DNA of 64,000 bases from Limimaricola cinnabarinus LL-001 (lineage in GTDB: Bacteria; Pseudomonadota; Alphaproteobacteria; Rhodobacterales; Rhodobacteraceae). The translations under genes were made by a program, and so were the position numbers. The first letter of the stretch is position 1. Every line of letters begins with the position of its first letter. Shown here in pieces: positions 46,729 to 56,102 of this stretch. Below the pieces are notes generated by a model. The model saw only the letters and a program-made list of their open reading frames with translations, was not told the origin of the DNA and made no database searches. The stretch is taken from the NCBI RefSeq assembly GCF_000466965.1, contig NZ_BATB01000009.1:25883-89882 (forward strand). The letters run 5' to 3'.

Positions 46729-48033
46729 ATGGACACAGAGTATGACGCCATCGTCATCGGCGGAGGCTCGGCCGGGTTGTCCTTCGCGCGGCAGGCGGCG
46801 GGGCTGGGGCGCAAGATCGCCCTCATCGAGCGCGCCGAACTGGGCGGCACCTGCGTCAACCGGGGCTGCGTTCCCAAGAAGATGCTCTGGACCGTGGCCG
46901 ATGCTCTGCATCGCGGAAGCGGGCTGACGCGCGCAGGCATCTTGGGCCCCGCGCCGCAGGTCGACATGACGCGGCTCTGCGCCGCGCGCGGCGACAAGCT
47001 GGAGAGCATCCGGCAAAGCTACCGCGAGACGCTCAAGGATGCGGGCGTTCACCTGATCGAGGATACGGCCGGGCTGACCGCGCCGGGCGAGGTGACGATC
47101 TCGGGCCAGCGGCTGCACGCGCCGCGCATCGTGCTGGCCACCGGTGGCCATCCTATCAAGCCCGACATGGAAGGCGCGGCGCTTGCCTGCGACAGCGACG
47201 AGGTGCTCAACTGGACCACCTTGCCCCGCTCCATCGCGATCATCGGCGGCGGCTATATCGGCTGCGAGATGGCGGCGATCCACGCGGCATTGGGCGTGCG
47301 TGTGACGCTGGTGACGGACACCGACCGCGTGCTGACCGAGTTCTCGGAGAACGCCGCGCTGGTGGGACAGCGCAACATGGAGGCGCAGGGCATCCGCCTT
47401 GTCACGAGCTGCACGCCCGAGGCGGTGCGGCAGGCCGGGGACGGGCTGGAACTGGTGCTCGACGCCGAGACGGTGCTCAAGGTCGACAAGGTCGTCGCCG
47501 CCACCGGGCGCGCCCCCAATCTCGGCGTGTTGGGCGCACTCAAGGACCGCGTGGCGCTGACCGACAAGGGCGTGGTGAAGATCGACGCGCGGTTCGAGAC
47601 ATCCTTGCCGGGCCTGCACGCGGTGGGAGACTGCGCCGACCGGTTGCCGCTGACGCCCGTGGCGTCAAGCGACGGCGAAACGCTGGCACGGCAGCTCTTC
47701 GGCACACATCGCGACCCGGTGGAGTTGCGCCATGTCGCCACGACCGCCTTCGTGCTGCCGCCGGTGAGCGAGGTCGGGCAGCCCTCTCCCAAAGCGATCT
47801 TCGACGAGGCGACGCTGTCGCCGCTTTCGGCGGCGCTACGCGCGGACGCGCCGCAGGATTACTGGGGCCTCGGCGGCTCGGACGCCGCTGTGACCTCGGT
47901 ATCGCTGGTGGCCGAAGGCGCGCATGAAGCCATCGCATGGGCGGCGCAGATGCTGCAGCATTGCCCCGATCGCGGCAGCATGCAGCGGGCGCTCGGGGTG
48001 CACCCCTCGACCTCGGAAGAGGCCATGGGCTGA
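46729..48033 (+). CDS. glutathione-reductase-like FAD/NAD(P)-disulfide oxidoreductase
   Basis: A 434-residue flavoprotein. FAD-binding GGGSAGLSFARQAAGLG is at the N-terminus, the redox-active disulfide is GGTCVNRGCVPKK, the pyridine-nucleotide site is GGGYIGCEMAAIHAALG, and the second FAD motif is GLHAVGDCAD. The C-terminal His-Glu pair of the family is present (GVHPSTSEE). It is probably a glutathione reductase (gor) or close relative, but the arginines that usually select NADPH after the second Rossmann motif are replaced (LVTDTDRVL). GGAG precedes the ATG. It is divergent from the stress SDR. Confidence 0.82.
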   Translation: MDTEYDAIVIGGGSAGLSFARQAAGLGRKIALIERAELGGTCVNRGCVPKKMLWTVADALHRGSGLTRAGILGPAPQVDMTRLCAARGDKLESIRQSYRETLKDAGVHLIEDTAGLTAPGEVTISGQRLHAPRIVLATGGHPIKPDMEGAALACDSDEVLNWTTLPRSIAIIGGGYIGCEMAAIHAALGVRVTLVTDTDRVLTEFSENAALVGQRNMEAQGIRLVTSCTPEAVRQAGDGLELVLDAETVLKVDKVVAATGRAPNLGVLGALKDRVALTDKGVVKIDARFETSLPGLHAVGDCADRLPLTPVASSDGETLARQLFGTHRDPVELRHVATTAFVLPPVSEVGQPSPKAIFDEATLSPLSAALRADAPQDYWGLGGSDAAVTSVSLVAEGAHEAIAWAAQMLQHCPDRGSMQRALGVHPSTSEEAMG

Positions 48034-48060
48034 TCCCACGAGAGACCCGGCAGCACGAGA

Positions 48061-48090
48061 AAGGCCGGCCCGGTGATCCGGGCCGGCCTT
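48061..48090. terminator. bidirectional hairpin terminator
   Basis: A 13-bp perfect stem AAGGCCGGCCCGG with a TGAT loop between the convergent flavoprotein and glgX genes. Confidence 0.8.
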
Positions 48091-48115
48091 GTCGCCTTTC
48101 AGTAGCTTTGTAAGC

Positions 48116-50280
48116 TCAGGCGGTTTTAGAGGTGTCCGCCGCCTTGTCGACGCCCGGCTTGGCCGCGTCGGTCCCGCCTTCGTCATCGGCCCGAACTTCG
48201 GCTTCGTGATCCGGAACCCAAACCACCACCGATTGCCAGCCGACGCCGACCATGCCCTGCTCGGGCGTGTCGCAGCTCACCGGATCGAGCGTGGTGTCGA
48301 TCGCCCGGCGCCAGCCGCCCTTGGGCAGCTTGAACTCGCAATTGTCGCCCGAGTTCAGCACCACCATCACCTCGCGACCTTCGCTGTGCGGCACAAGACG
48401 CATGCCGAAACAGCTCAGATCGGGGTTTTCCCAATCGCCCGGCTCCATCGAGCGCCCCTCGGGGTGGCGCCACGTGACGGTCGGACCGCCATCGGGCGCG
48501 TCCTCGGGCGCCTTGGCGAAACGCAGCCGCGCCAGACCGCCCTCGGCCTTACGGAAGGCCATGAGATCGGCGACCGCGCGGGTGATCTCCTCGCGGCCGT
48601 TCTTCCAATCGAGCCAAGCGATCTCGTTGTCCTGACAATAGGCGTTGTTGTTGCCGCCTTGGGTCTGGCCGAAATCGTCACCGGCAAGGATCATCGGCAC
48701 GCCCTGGCTCATCAGCAGCGTGGCCAGCATCGCCTTGACCCGCCGCACGCGGCTTTCGTTCACGGTCTCGTCGTCGGTCGGTCCCTCGACACCCATGTTG
48801 TCCGACAGGTTGTTGGAATGGCCGTCCTTGCCGTCCTCGCCATTCGCCTCGTTGTGCTTCTCGTTGTAGGACACCGTGTCCCACAGGGTGAAGCCGTCAT
48901 GCGCGGCGAGGAAGTTGATCGAGGAGGTCGCGGGGCGATGCGAGTGGTTGAACTGCACCGGCGAGCCGGTCAGCCGCTCAGCCATCGCGGGCACGAGGCC
49001 CTTGTCGCGACGCCAGAAGGCGCGGGTGTCGTCGCGCGCCTTGTCGTTCCACTCGCGGAACGGCCAGGGGAAGCCGCCGACCTGATAGCCGCCGTCACCG
49101 ATGTCCCAAGGCTCGGCGATCAGCTTCACGGTCGAGAGCACCGGGTCCTGACGGATGGCCGCGAAGAACGACCCCTCGCGCTCGAAGCCCATCGCCTCGC
49201 GGCCCAGCGTCGAGGCGAGGTCGAAGCGGAAGCCGTCGACATGCATCACCTGCACCCAGTAGCGCAAGCTGTCGAGCACCATGCGCAGCACCATCGGGTG
49301 CTCCACGTTGAGGGTGTTGCCGGTGCCGGTGGTATCGAAGCTATGGCGCTTGTTCTCGGGCGAGAGCAGGTAATAGGACGCGTTGTCGATGCCGCGGAAC
49401 GACAGGGTCGGCCCCATCTCGTTGCCTTCGCAGGTGTGGTTGTAGACCACGTCGAGGATCACCTCGAGACCGGCGGCGTGGAACTTCTTCACCGCCTGCT
49501 TCACCTCGCGGTAGGAGCCCGACTTGAGGAACGGCTTGTGCGGCGCGAAGAACGACAGGGTGTTGTAGCCCCAGTAGTTCGACAGGCCCTTTTCGGCGAG
49601 GTGGCCGTCATTGGCGAAGGCGTGGATCGGCAGAAGCTCCACCGCGCTGGCGCCGATCCGGGTCAGGTGGTCGATGAAGGCGTCCGAGGCGAGCCCTTCG
49701 AAGGTGCCGCGATCCTCTTCGGGCACGTCGGGATGCAGCATCGTCGCGCCCTTGACGTGGGTCTCGTAGATCAGGCCGTTCTGCCAGCGGCGGCGCAGCG
49801 CCGAATCCGCCTCCCAGTCGAAATCGGTATCGACCACCACGCCTTGGGCACGAAGGGCGCGCTGTCACGCGGATCGGGACCCTCCAGATCGTCGCCCGGC
49901 TGGGTATAGCCGAAGACGGCGGGATCCCAGATCACCTCGCCCTTGAGTTCGCGCGCATAAGGGTCGAGCAGCAGCTTGTTGGGGTTGAAGCGATGGCCCT
50001 CCTCGGGGGCCCAAGGGCCATGCACGCGGTAGCCATAGACCTGGCCCGGTCCGACATCGGGCAGATAGCCGTGCCAGATCCCGCCTTCCATGCGCGGCAT
50101 GTCGAGGCAGGCGATCTGCTCTTGGCCCTCGTCGTCGAACAGGCAGAGTTGCACGGCGGTCGCGTTGTCGGACCAGAGTGCGAAATTGGTGCCATACCCA
50201 TCGTAATTGGCGCCCAGCGCGTCCGAGCGCGAGGCGGCAAGGTCGAAAGTCGGCAGATTCGGTTGGATATCCTTGGCCAT
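48116..50280 (-). CDS. glgX: glycogen debranching enzyme GlgX/TreX (frameshifted in this sequence)
   Basis: About 721 residues when one base is restored near 49841 (CC read as C on the coding strand), making [18 protein letters not shown] continuous. The CBM48 domain is N-terminal ([17 protein letters not shown]). GH13 motifs are [28 protein letters not shown] (nucleophile Asp), LIAEPWDIG (acid Glu) and [11 protein letters not shown]. It cleaves alpha-1,6 branches in glycogen. Next to treY and treZ it probably acts as TreX, supplying linear maltodextrins for trehalose synthesis. The start [11 protein letters not shown] is at 50280. Confidence 0.92.
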
Positions 50281-50460
50281 CGGGATCTCTGAACTCCGTA
50301 GCGGCGCTCGGCAAAGCGGCGCGGATGACCGGCACGGGGAACCATGCCGGAGATGGAAAACTGGGGATGCGGGCACGCGTGAATGCCCCCGCACGAACTG
50401 GAGGCTGCTGCGGCAACGCCGAAGGGGCGAAGGGGGTTCCTCCCCCCCTTCACCGATGCC

Positions 50461-52866
50461 TCATTCCTGTTTCGGGTGCCATTCGAGGCAGACCGGGGCG
50501 TCGAGATCGACCTCGAGCTGCGGCCAGATGCGCTGCGGCCCCGGCGCGGCTCCGATCGCATGGCCCTGCCGATCGATGCTCAGTTCGAGCCGGCCCTCGG
50601 ACCCCTCGCGGGTCAGCACCAGCCGGTCCGGCGTCGGAGCCTCAAGCCTGACCTCGGCGGTCTCGAAGAACTCCGGCCGCAGGCGGCGCAGCGACAGACC
50701 GGCGCAGATCAGCCGGGCCTTTCGGCCCGCGAAGCTGTCGAGCCCCGGTGCCGGCTCGGGCTCGGGTCCGCCGGTGGAGGCGGGACCGGGGATGTCGTCC
50801 ACCGGCACATCGTGGGCGAAGCAATCGGGCGCGCCGCGTATCGCCAGATCCGCGATGGCGCGGAAATCCACCGCCATGCGGTTGTCCGGATCGGTGAGCT
50901 GGAACGCACCCACCTCGGTGCCCTGATAGATATCGGGAATGCCCGGCATCAGCAGCTTCAGCGCCGTCTGCGCCAATGACAACGCCTCGCCCCGCGCCAT
51001 CAGTTGACCAGCCCCCGCTGGCAGCTCGCCATCCCAGCTTTTGGCCAGCGCCTTGGCGAAACGCTGCGCGGCAGCCTCGGCTTCGGGGTCCTGATGGGTC
51101 CAGGTGGTAACCTCCTTGGCCTCGCGCATCGCCTTCTCGACATGCTGGCCCAGCCGTTCTGCGATGTCGCCGCGCCCTGTCTCCCACATCGCCAAAAGCG
51201 TCTGCAGGATGTACCAGCGCAGGTTCGGGTCGATTTCCTTGGCGCCATCGACGCTCTCGCTGTGCTCCCACAGCGCGAGGAACGCCTCGGGTAGATGGCT
51301 CACCGCGACGAGGCGCATCCGCGCGTCCTCGGAGCGTTTGGTATCATGCGTCGAGGTGAGCGTCATCTCGCTGGGTGCGCGACGCTGCAACCAGCCCGAC
51401 AGTTCCTCGACCTCGATGGTCGGATGATCGGGGTCGGCTCCGACCTCGTTGGCGGCGATGTAGCGGTTCCAGCGGAAGCCCGCCGTGTCCTCATGTGCCT
51501 TGGCCAGAAGCGCGCCGGTGACCTGCTGGAAGCGGACCTGCAGCGCGCGCTCCTCGGGCGTCTGGGGGTCGATGATGAAGCCGGTGATACGCTTGACCGT
51601 GGCGTCCGAACGCAGGTTTTCGCCCGCCTCGGCGGCGACGTCCTCCATCAGGGCGCGCTCCTCCTCGGACGGCGTCTGCCCTTCGGCGAAATAGGTGCGA
51701 TAGCGCGGGAAAGCGACGAGCAGAGCGATCACCGCTTCGCGCAGCGCTTCGTCGCCGATCTCGAGCGCGTCCTCGGGGCCGACGGCGGTGCGCGCCATGT
51801 CGATGAGCTGGTGCATTTCGGCCGCCAGCTCCTGACGGATCACCTCGTTCTTGGCCTTGAGAAGCGCGTCGTGAAAGCTGCCCTCGCGCCCCGTCTCGCG
51901 GCGCCAGCTTTCGTCGAGCCGCGCCAGCCCTTCGGCATCGGTGAGGATGCGCGAAATGGCGCGCGCCGCCTCGTAGCCGGTGGTTCCCTCGATCGGCCAG
52001 GAGGCGGGCACGCTTTCGTCGCCGGTCAGGATCTTCTCGATCCAGATCGGCGTGTCGCCGACATGGTCGCGCAGGCGCTGCAGATAGGCCGCCGGATCGG
52101 CAAGCCCGTCGATATGATCGAGCCGGATGCCCTGCACCAGATCCTTTTCCAGAAGCTCGAACAGCAGCGCATGCATGTCGTCGAACACCGCCTCGTCCTC
52201 GACCCGCATGCCGATCAGGCCGGTGACGTTGAAGAAGCGCCGATGCGTGACGCCGTCACGCTCGTATTCCCAATGGGTCAGCCGCCAGGGCTGGGCCGCA
52301 TGCGCGTCGCGGATCGCCTGAGGGTCGCGGCGCATCTCCTCGGAGGGCAGCGTGCCTTGGGTCATCGGGATGGCAAAATGCTCGGTGGCGAGCTGTGGCC
52401 CGTCCTCACCCTCCTCAAGCCGGAACGCCCCCACTTCGAGCATCTCCTCGAAGGGTTCGCCCAGAAACGGCAGCACCAACCGCCCCTTGCCCCAGTCGAT
52501 GTCAAAATGCCGGGCATAGCGGCTGTCTTGACCATGGCGCAGCACGTCGCGCAGCCAAGGGTTTTCCAGGTGAAAGGCCGTGTGGTTCGGCACGATATCG
52601 AGAATGATCCCGAGGCCAGCGGACTTGGCCGCTTGCGCCAGAGCGTCGAACGCAGTCCGCCCGCCCAAGGTCGGATCGATCTCGGCGGCGTTGGTCACGT
52701 CGTAGCCATGGGTTGAGCCCGACGCGGCGGTGAAGACCGGCGACAGGTAGAGATGGCTGGTCCCGAGACCGGCAAGATAGGGCACGAGCCGGGTAGCGCG
52801 GTCGAAATCCATGCCTTCGCGCAATTGCAGCCGGTAGGTGGCACGGGGAAGATTCTGGGTGGTCAT
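50461..52866 (-). CDS. treY: maltooligosyl trehalose synthase
   Basis: An 801-residue GH13 enzyme that converts the reducing end of maltodextrins into a trehalose unit. The N-terminus has TYRLQLREGMDFDRATRLVPYL and SHLYLSPVFTAASGSTHGYD. The catalytic regions are DIVPNHTAFH, GIRLDHIDGLADP and TSTHDTKRSEDARMR; the C-terminus has MPGIPDIYQGTE. The ATG shares one base with the treZ stop, so translation is coupled. glgX follows 180 bases later on the same strand. Confidence 0.95.
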   Translation of the reverse strand: MTTQNLPRATYRLQLREGMDFDRATRLVPYLAGLGTSHLYLSPVFTAASGSTHGYDVTNAAEIDPTLGGRTAFDALAQAAKSAGLGIILDIVPNHTAFHLENPWLRDVLRHGQDSRYARHFDIDWGKGRLVLPFLGEPFEEMLEVGAFRLEEGEDGPQLATEHFAIPMTQGTLPSEEMRRDPQAIRDAHAAQPWRLTHWEYERDGVTHRRFFNVTGLIGMRVEDEAVFDDMHALLFELLEKDLVQGIRLDHIDGLADPAAYLQRLRDHVGDTPIWIEKILTGDESVPASWPIEGTTGYEAARAISRILTDAEGLARLDESWRRETGREGSFHDALLKAKNEVIRQELAAEMHQLIDMARTAVGPEDALEIGDEALREAVIALLVAFPRYRTYFAEGQTPSEEERALMEDVAAEAGENLRSDATVKRITGFIIDPQTPEERALQVRFQQVTGALLAKAHEDTAGFRWNRYIAANEVGADPDHPTIEVEELSGWLQRRAPSEMTLTSTHDTKRSEDARMRLVAVSHLPEAFLALWEHSESVDGAKEIDPNLRWYILQTLLAMWETGRGDIAERLGQHVEKAMREAKEVTTWTHQDPEAEAAAQRFAKALAKSWDGELPAGAGQLMARGEALSLAQTALKLLMPGIPDIYQGTEVGAFQLTDPDNRMAVDFRAIADLAIRGAPDCFAHDVPVDDIPGPASTGGPEPEPAPGLDSFAGRKARLICAGLSLRRLRPEFFETAEVRLEAPTPDRLVLTREGSEGRLELSIDRQGHAIGAAPGPQRIWPQLEVDLDAPVCLEWHPKQE

Positions 52867-54626
52867 CAATTGCGGCTCACGATCAGGGCGAATGCGAAGG
52901 GATCGGCGGCGGGATCGCCGATGGCGAAGTCGTGCGGTTCGGTGGTGGGTGGCGTGTCCGGCGGAGAGCCAAGATTGATGCGCGCCACCACATAGCCGTC
53001 CTTGAAGGGCCACAGCGCCGAGATCGCGCGCGGACCGGTCCGGGCGACGCGCGCGGGTCCGGCACGGCCCGACGTCATCAAAGGCACGATGCGCTCGGCG
53101 CGCAGCTCAAGCAAGTGCCGTGTGAGATCGCGCCAGTGCTGCATCTGCTCGGGTGGCCCCTGAAAGGGACGCGAGCGCTCGAAGGTCTCCTCGGCATTGG
53201 GATCGGGCACCTCCTCGCCGAAGCTGAGGAAATCCTTGAACTCCCGCTGCCGCCCTTCCCGCGTGAGCCGCGCAAGCTCGCCCTCATGGTCGCAAAAGAA
53301 CAGGAAGGGCGCGGTCTCGCCGACCTCCTCGCCCATGAAGAGCATCGGCACGAAGGGCGAGGTAAGCAGCATCGCATGCGCCACTTCGGCGGCGCGGGGA
53401 TCGGCGAGCGACACGAGCCGTTCGCCCAAGGCGCGGTTGCCGACCTGATCATGCGTCTGGTTCGAGTTGACGAAGCTGGTCCATGGCAGATGCGAGGCGG
53501 GTCGTCCGCGCCGCGTTTCCTTGCCGTGCCGCGGCTGGCCCTCCTCGACATGGCCGCGCGTCAGCGCCAGCACCAGATCACCGATCGGGTCATGCGCGAA
53601 GGGGGCGTAATAGCCCTCGCTTTCGCCGGTGAGCGCCGTGTGCACGGCGTGGTGGTAGTCGTCGTTCCAGCTCGCCACGTAGCAGCCGGTGTCACGCAAT
53701 TCGGGCTCGTTGCGCTCGTCCTCGGTGATCAGGTGCAGCGGGCGATCGAACTGCAGCTCATGCACCCTTTCGCCCAGTTCGACTAGAACATGGTGCGGTG
53801 AAGGATCGATGATCTGATGCACGGCGTCGAGCCTGAGCCCGTCAAGCCGGTAGTCGCGCAGCCAGTAGAGGGCATTCTCGATGAAGAACTCGCGCACGGC
53901 GGGCTTGGTGAAATCGATCGCGGCCCCCCAAGGTGTATGGCGCTCCTCCTCGAAGAACTCGGGCGCATAGGCATGCAGATAGGCGCCATCAGGGCCGAAA
54001 TGGTTATAGACCACGTCGAGGATCACCATCATCCCGGCGGCCTGCGCCGTCTCGACAAGATCCTGCATCTCTTCTGGCGTGCCATAGGCGGGGTGCGGCG
54101 CATAAGGCAGCACCCCGTCATAGCCCCAGCCCCGCGCGCCCTGCCATTGGCCGACGGGCATCAGCTCGATCGCGGTGATGCCGAGATCGGCCAGTTCCTG
54201 CATCTTGGCGCTCGCGGCCTTGAAGGTGCCTTCGGGCGTGAAGGTGCCCACATGCATCTCGTAGATCACGGCCTCGTCCCAGACCCGCCCGGCCCAGTTC
54301 TTCTTCCACCGGCGCGCGGCGGGGTCCACCAAGGTCGAGGGGCCGTGCACGTCGCCAGCCTGTCGCCGAGCCGCCGGATCGGGCCGGCGCTCGCCATCGA
54401 CGACAAAGGCATAATCGAGGCCTGCCTCGGCTTCGGCGCTGACGCTCCAGAAGCCGTCTTCACCCTTCCGCATGGCGGTCTCGGCCCCGTCGAGCCAAAG
54501 CGCAACCTTCTGGGCCGATGGCGCCCAGAGACCGAAATGCCAGCGCCCTTTGCCGTCGGGCGTCGCGCCCCAGCGGTGCCTTGAAACGGCCTTGCCGTCA
54601 GCCGTCGGCGATGTGTCCTGCGTCAT
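52866..54626 (-). CDS. treZ: maltooligosyl trehalose trehalohydrolase
   Basis: A 586-residue GH13 enzyme that releases free trehalose from the TreY product. The N-terminal CBM48-like domain has GRWHFGLWAPSAQKVALWLDG; catalytic motifs are DVVYNHFGPDG, GLRLDAVHQI, LITEDERNEP and NQTHDQVGN. It is the first gene of treZ-treY-glgX. An EcfG-like promoter (GGAAC-N17-TGTT) lies about 25-50 bases upstream, fitting trehalose as a stress protectant. It is divergent from an SDR gene. Confidence 0.95.
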   Translation of the reverse strand: MTQDTSPTADGKAVSRHRWGATPDGKGRWHFGLWAPSAQKVALWLDGAETAMRKGEDGFWSVSAEAEAGLDYAFVVDGERRPDPAARRQAGDVHGPSTLVDPAARRWKKNWAGRVWDEAVIYEMHVGTFTPEGTFKAASAKMQELADLGITAIELMPVGQWQGARGWGYDGVLPYAPHPAYGTPEEMQDLVETAQAAGMMVILDVVYNHFGPDGAYLHAYAPEFFEEERHTPWGAAIDFTKPAVREFFIENALYWLRDYRLDGLRLDAVHQIIDPSPHHVLVELGERVHELQFDRPLHLITEDERNEPELRDTGCYVASWNDDYHHAVHTALTGESEGYYAPFAHDPIGDLVLALTRGHVEEGQPRHGKETRRGRPASHLPWTSFVNSNQTHDQVGNRALGERLVSLADPRAAEVAHAMLLTSPFVPMLFMGEEVGETAPFLFFCDHEGELARLTREGRQREFKDFLSFGEEVPDPNAEETFERSRPFQGPPEQMQHWRDLTRHLLELRAERIVPLMTSGRAGPARVARTGPRAISALWPFKDGYVVARINLGSPPDTPPTTEPHDFAIGDPAADPFAFALIVSRN

Positions 54627-54652
54627 GTCGATCCTCTTTGCCCTCTCACGCG

Positions 54653-54678
54653 AACAGGTCTGCGGGGTCGCCAGTTCC
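54653..54678 (-). promoter_or_regulatory. EcfG-type promoter of the trehalose operon
   Basis: On the minus strand GGAAC (54674-54678), 17 bases, TGTT (54653-54656); one base off the consensus -10, 27 bases before the treZ ATG. Confidence 0.5.
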
Positions 54679-54777
54679 ATGGGGCGCGACAACTCGTCAG
54701 GGAACAAGCCGCGATTTCGGCCCTTGTGCCGCCAAAGGGCCACATTCGGTCCGATCCTGTACAGACGGAGCATTTGC

Positions 54778-55572
54778 ATGGATCTCGGCATCAAGGACAA
54801 GCGCGCCCTCATCACCGGCGGCTCGGGCGGCATGGGCATCGAAGTGGCCAAGCTGCTCAAGCAGGAGGGCGCGCATCCCTTTCTGACCGACCTCGACCCC
54901 GCCGCCCTCGAGAAGGCCGATGCGCAGCTCGGCGGCACGGCGGGCACCATGGCCGCCGACCTGACCGACACGGGCGACATCGCCCGGCTCAAGGACAGGC
55001 TCGCGGAACTGGGCGGCTGCGACATCCTCGTGCATGCCGCCGGCGTCACCGGCGCCAAGGGCGACCCGCTCGAGATGACCGATGACGACTGGATGGAGGC
55101 GTGGGAGATCGACTTCATGTCCGCCGTGCGCCTCAGCCGCGCGCTGGTGCCGGGGATGGTCGGCAAGGGATGGGGCCGGGTCGTCTTCGTGACCTCGGAA
55201 AACGCGGTGCAGCCCTATGCCGACGAGGCGGTCTACAACGCTGCCAAGGCGGCGCTTCTGAACTTCACCAAATGCGTGTCGATGCCCTATGCGCCCAAGG
55301 GCGTGCTGTTCAACACCGTATCGCCCGCCTTCATCGAGACGCCGATGACCGACGGCATGATGGAAAAGCGCGCCAAGGAGCTGGGCGTGAGCATGGATGA
55401 GGCGATCGAGAGCTTCCTGAAGGAAGAACGCCCGTTCCTGACGCTGGGCCGCCGCGGCCGCGTCGAGGAGGTGGCCCCGGTGATCGCGCTGCTGTGCTCG
55501 GATCGGGCCAGCTTCACCGTGGGATCGGCCTACCGCGTCGATGGCGGCTCGGTCGGCACGATGAACATCTGA
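54778..55572 (+). CDS. short-chain dehydrogenase/reductase (FabG-like)
   Basis: A 264-residue classical SDR with the NAD(P) motif TGGSGGMGIEVAKLL, the structural HAAG (VHAAGVTG), the catalytic Ser region VTSENAV and the intact Tyr-Lys pair VYNAAKAALLNF. The C-terminus VGSAYRVDGGSVGTMNI is normal. CGGAG is 8 bases before the ATG. The substrate is unknown. It is divergent from treZ and convergent with the rhodanese gene. Confidence 0.9.
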   Translation: MDLGIKDKRALITGGSGGMGIEVAKLLKQEGAHPFLTDLDPAALEKADAQLGGTAGTMAADLTDTGDIARLKDRLAELGGCDILVHAAGVTGAKGDPLEMTDDDWMEAWEIDFMSAVRLSRALVPGMVGKGWGRVVFVTSENAVQPYADEAVYNAAKAALLNFTKCVSMPYAPKGVLFNTVSPAFIETPMTDGMMEKRAKELGVSMDEAIESFLKEERPFLTLGRRGRVEEVAPVIALLCSDRASFTVGSAYRVDGGSVGTMNI

Positions 55573-55655
55573 CATCCGCCCCGGCCATCCGGCACCCATG
55601 ACAAAGGGGCCGCGCCATCGGCGTGGCCCCTTCGCCTGTAACGTCTATGCGAGGA

Positions 55656-56027
55656 TCAATCCTCCATCGGGCCGCCGGCTTCCTTCCAGTCGCCGATGCC
55701 GCCGATATTGGTGACGTTCTCGAAGCCCATCTCTTTAAGCGTCTTGCCCGCGAGCGCCGCCTGCCCGCCCGCGCCGCAGACGAGATGGATGTCGGCGTCC
55801 TTGCGGAATTTCGGATCGTGATACTGGCTCGCATCGTCGGCCATGAACTCGATGAAGCCGCGCGGAGCGCGCAGCGCGCCTTCGATGGTGCCGGTCTTCT
55901 CAATCGCGCCCGAGTCGCGCACATCGACGAAGAGCGCGTCACCGCCATGCTTCTTGATCGCCTCTTCGGCGGGGATGCGCGTGACCTGCGCATTGGCTTC
56001 GTCGAGATAGTCCTTGGCGGTTTTCAT
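55656..56027 (-). CDS. single-domain rhodanese-like sulfurtransferase
   Basis: A 123-residue rhodanese with the domain landmarks VDVRDSGAIEKTGTIEGALRAPRG and the active-site loop HLVCGAGGQAALAG, which keeps the catalytic Cys; the loop ends in Gln where Arg is common. It probably moves sulfane sulfur to thiols in the cytoplasm. It follows amtB by 75 bases on the same strand and might be read through from it. Confidence 0.9.
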   Translation of the reverse strand: MKTAKDYLDEANAQVTRIPAEEAIKKHGGDALFVDVRDSGAIEKTGTIEGALRAPRGFIEFMADDASQYHDPKFRKDADIHLVCGAGGQAALAGKTLKEMGFENVTNIGGIGDWKEAGGPMED

Positions 56028-56102
56028 GGATGCCCCCTGAAAATGAAACGGCGCGACCCCGTCGGAGCCGCGCCGCGAAATGTAGCCTGAGCCCTGCCCG
56101 CC

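Noticed and set aside
54690..54720. An EcfG-type promoter for the SDR at 54778 (GGAAC near 54700)
   Set aside because: No GTT-type -10 lies 16-17 bases downstream.
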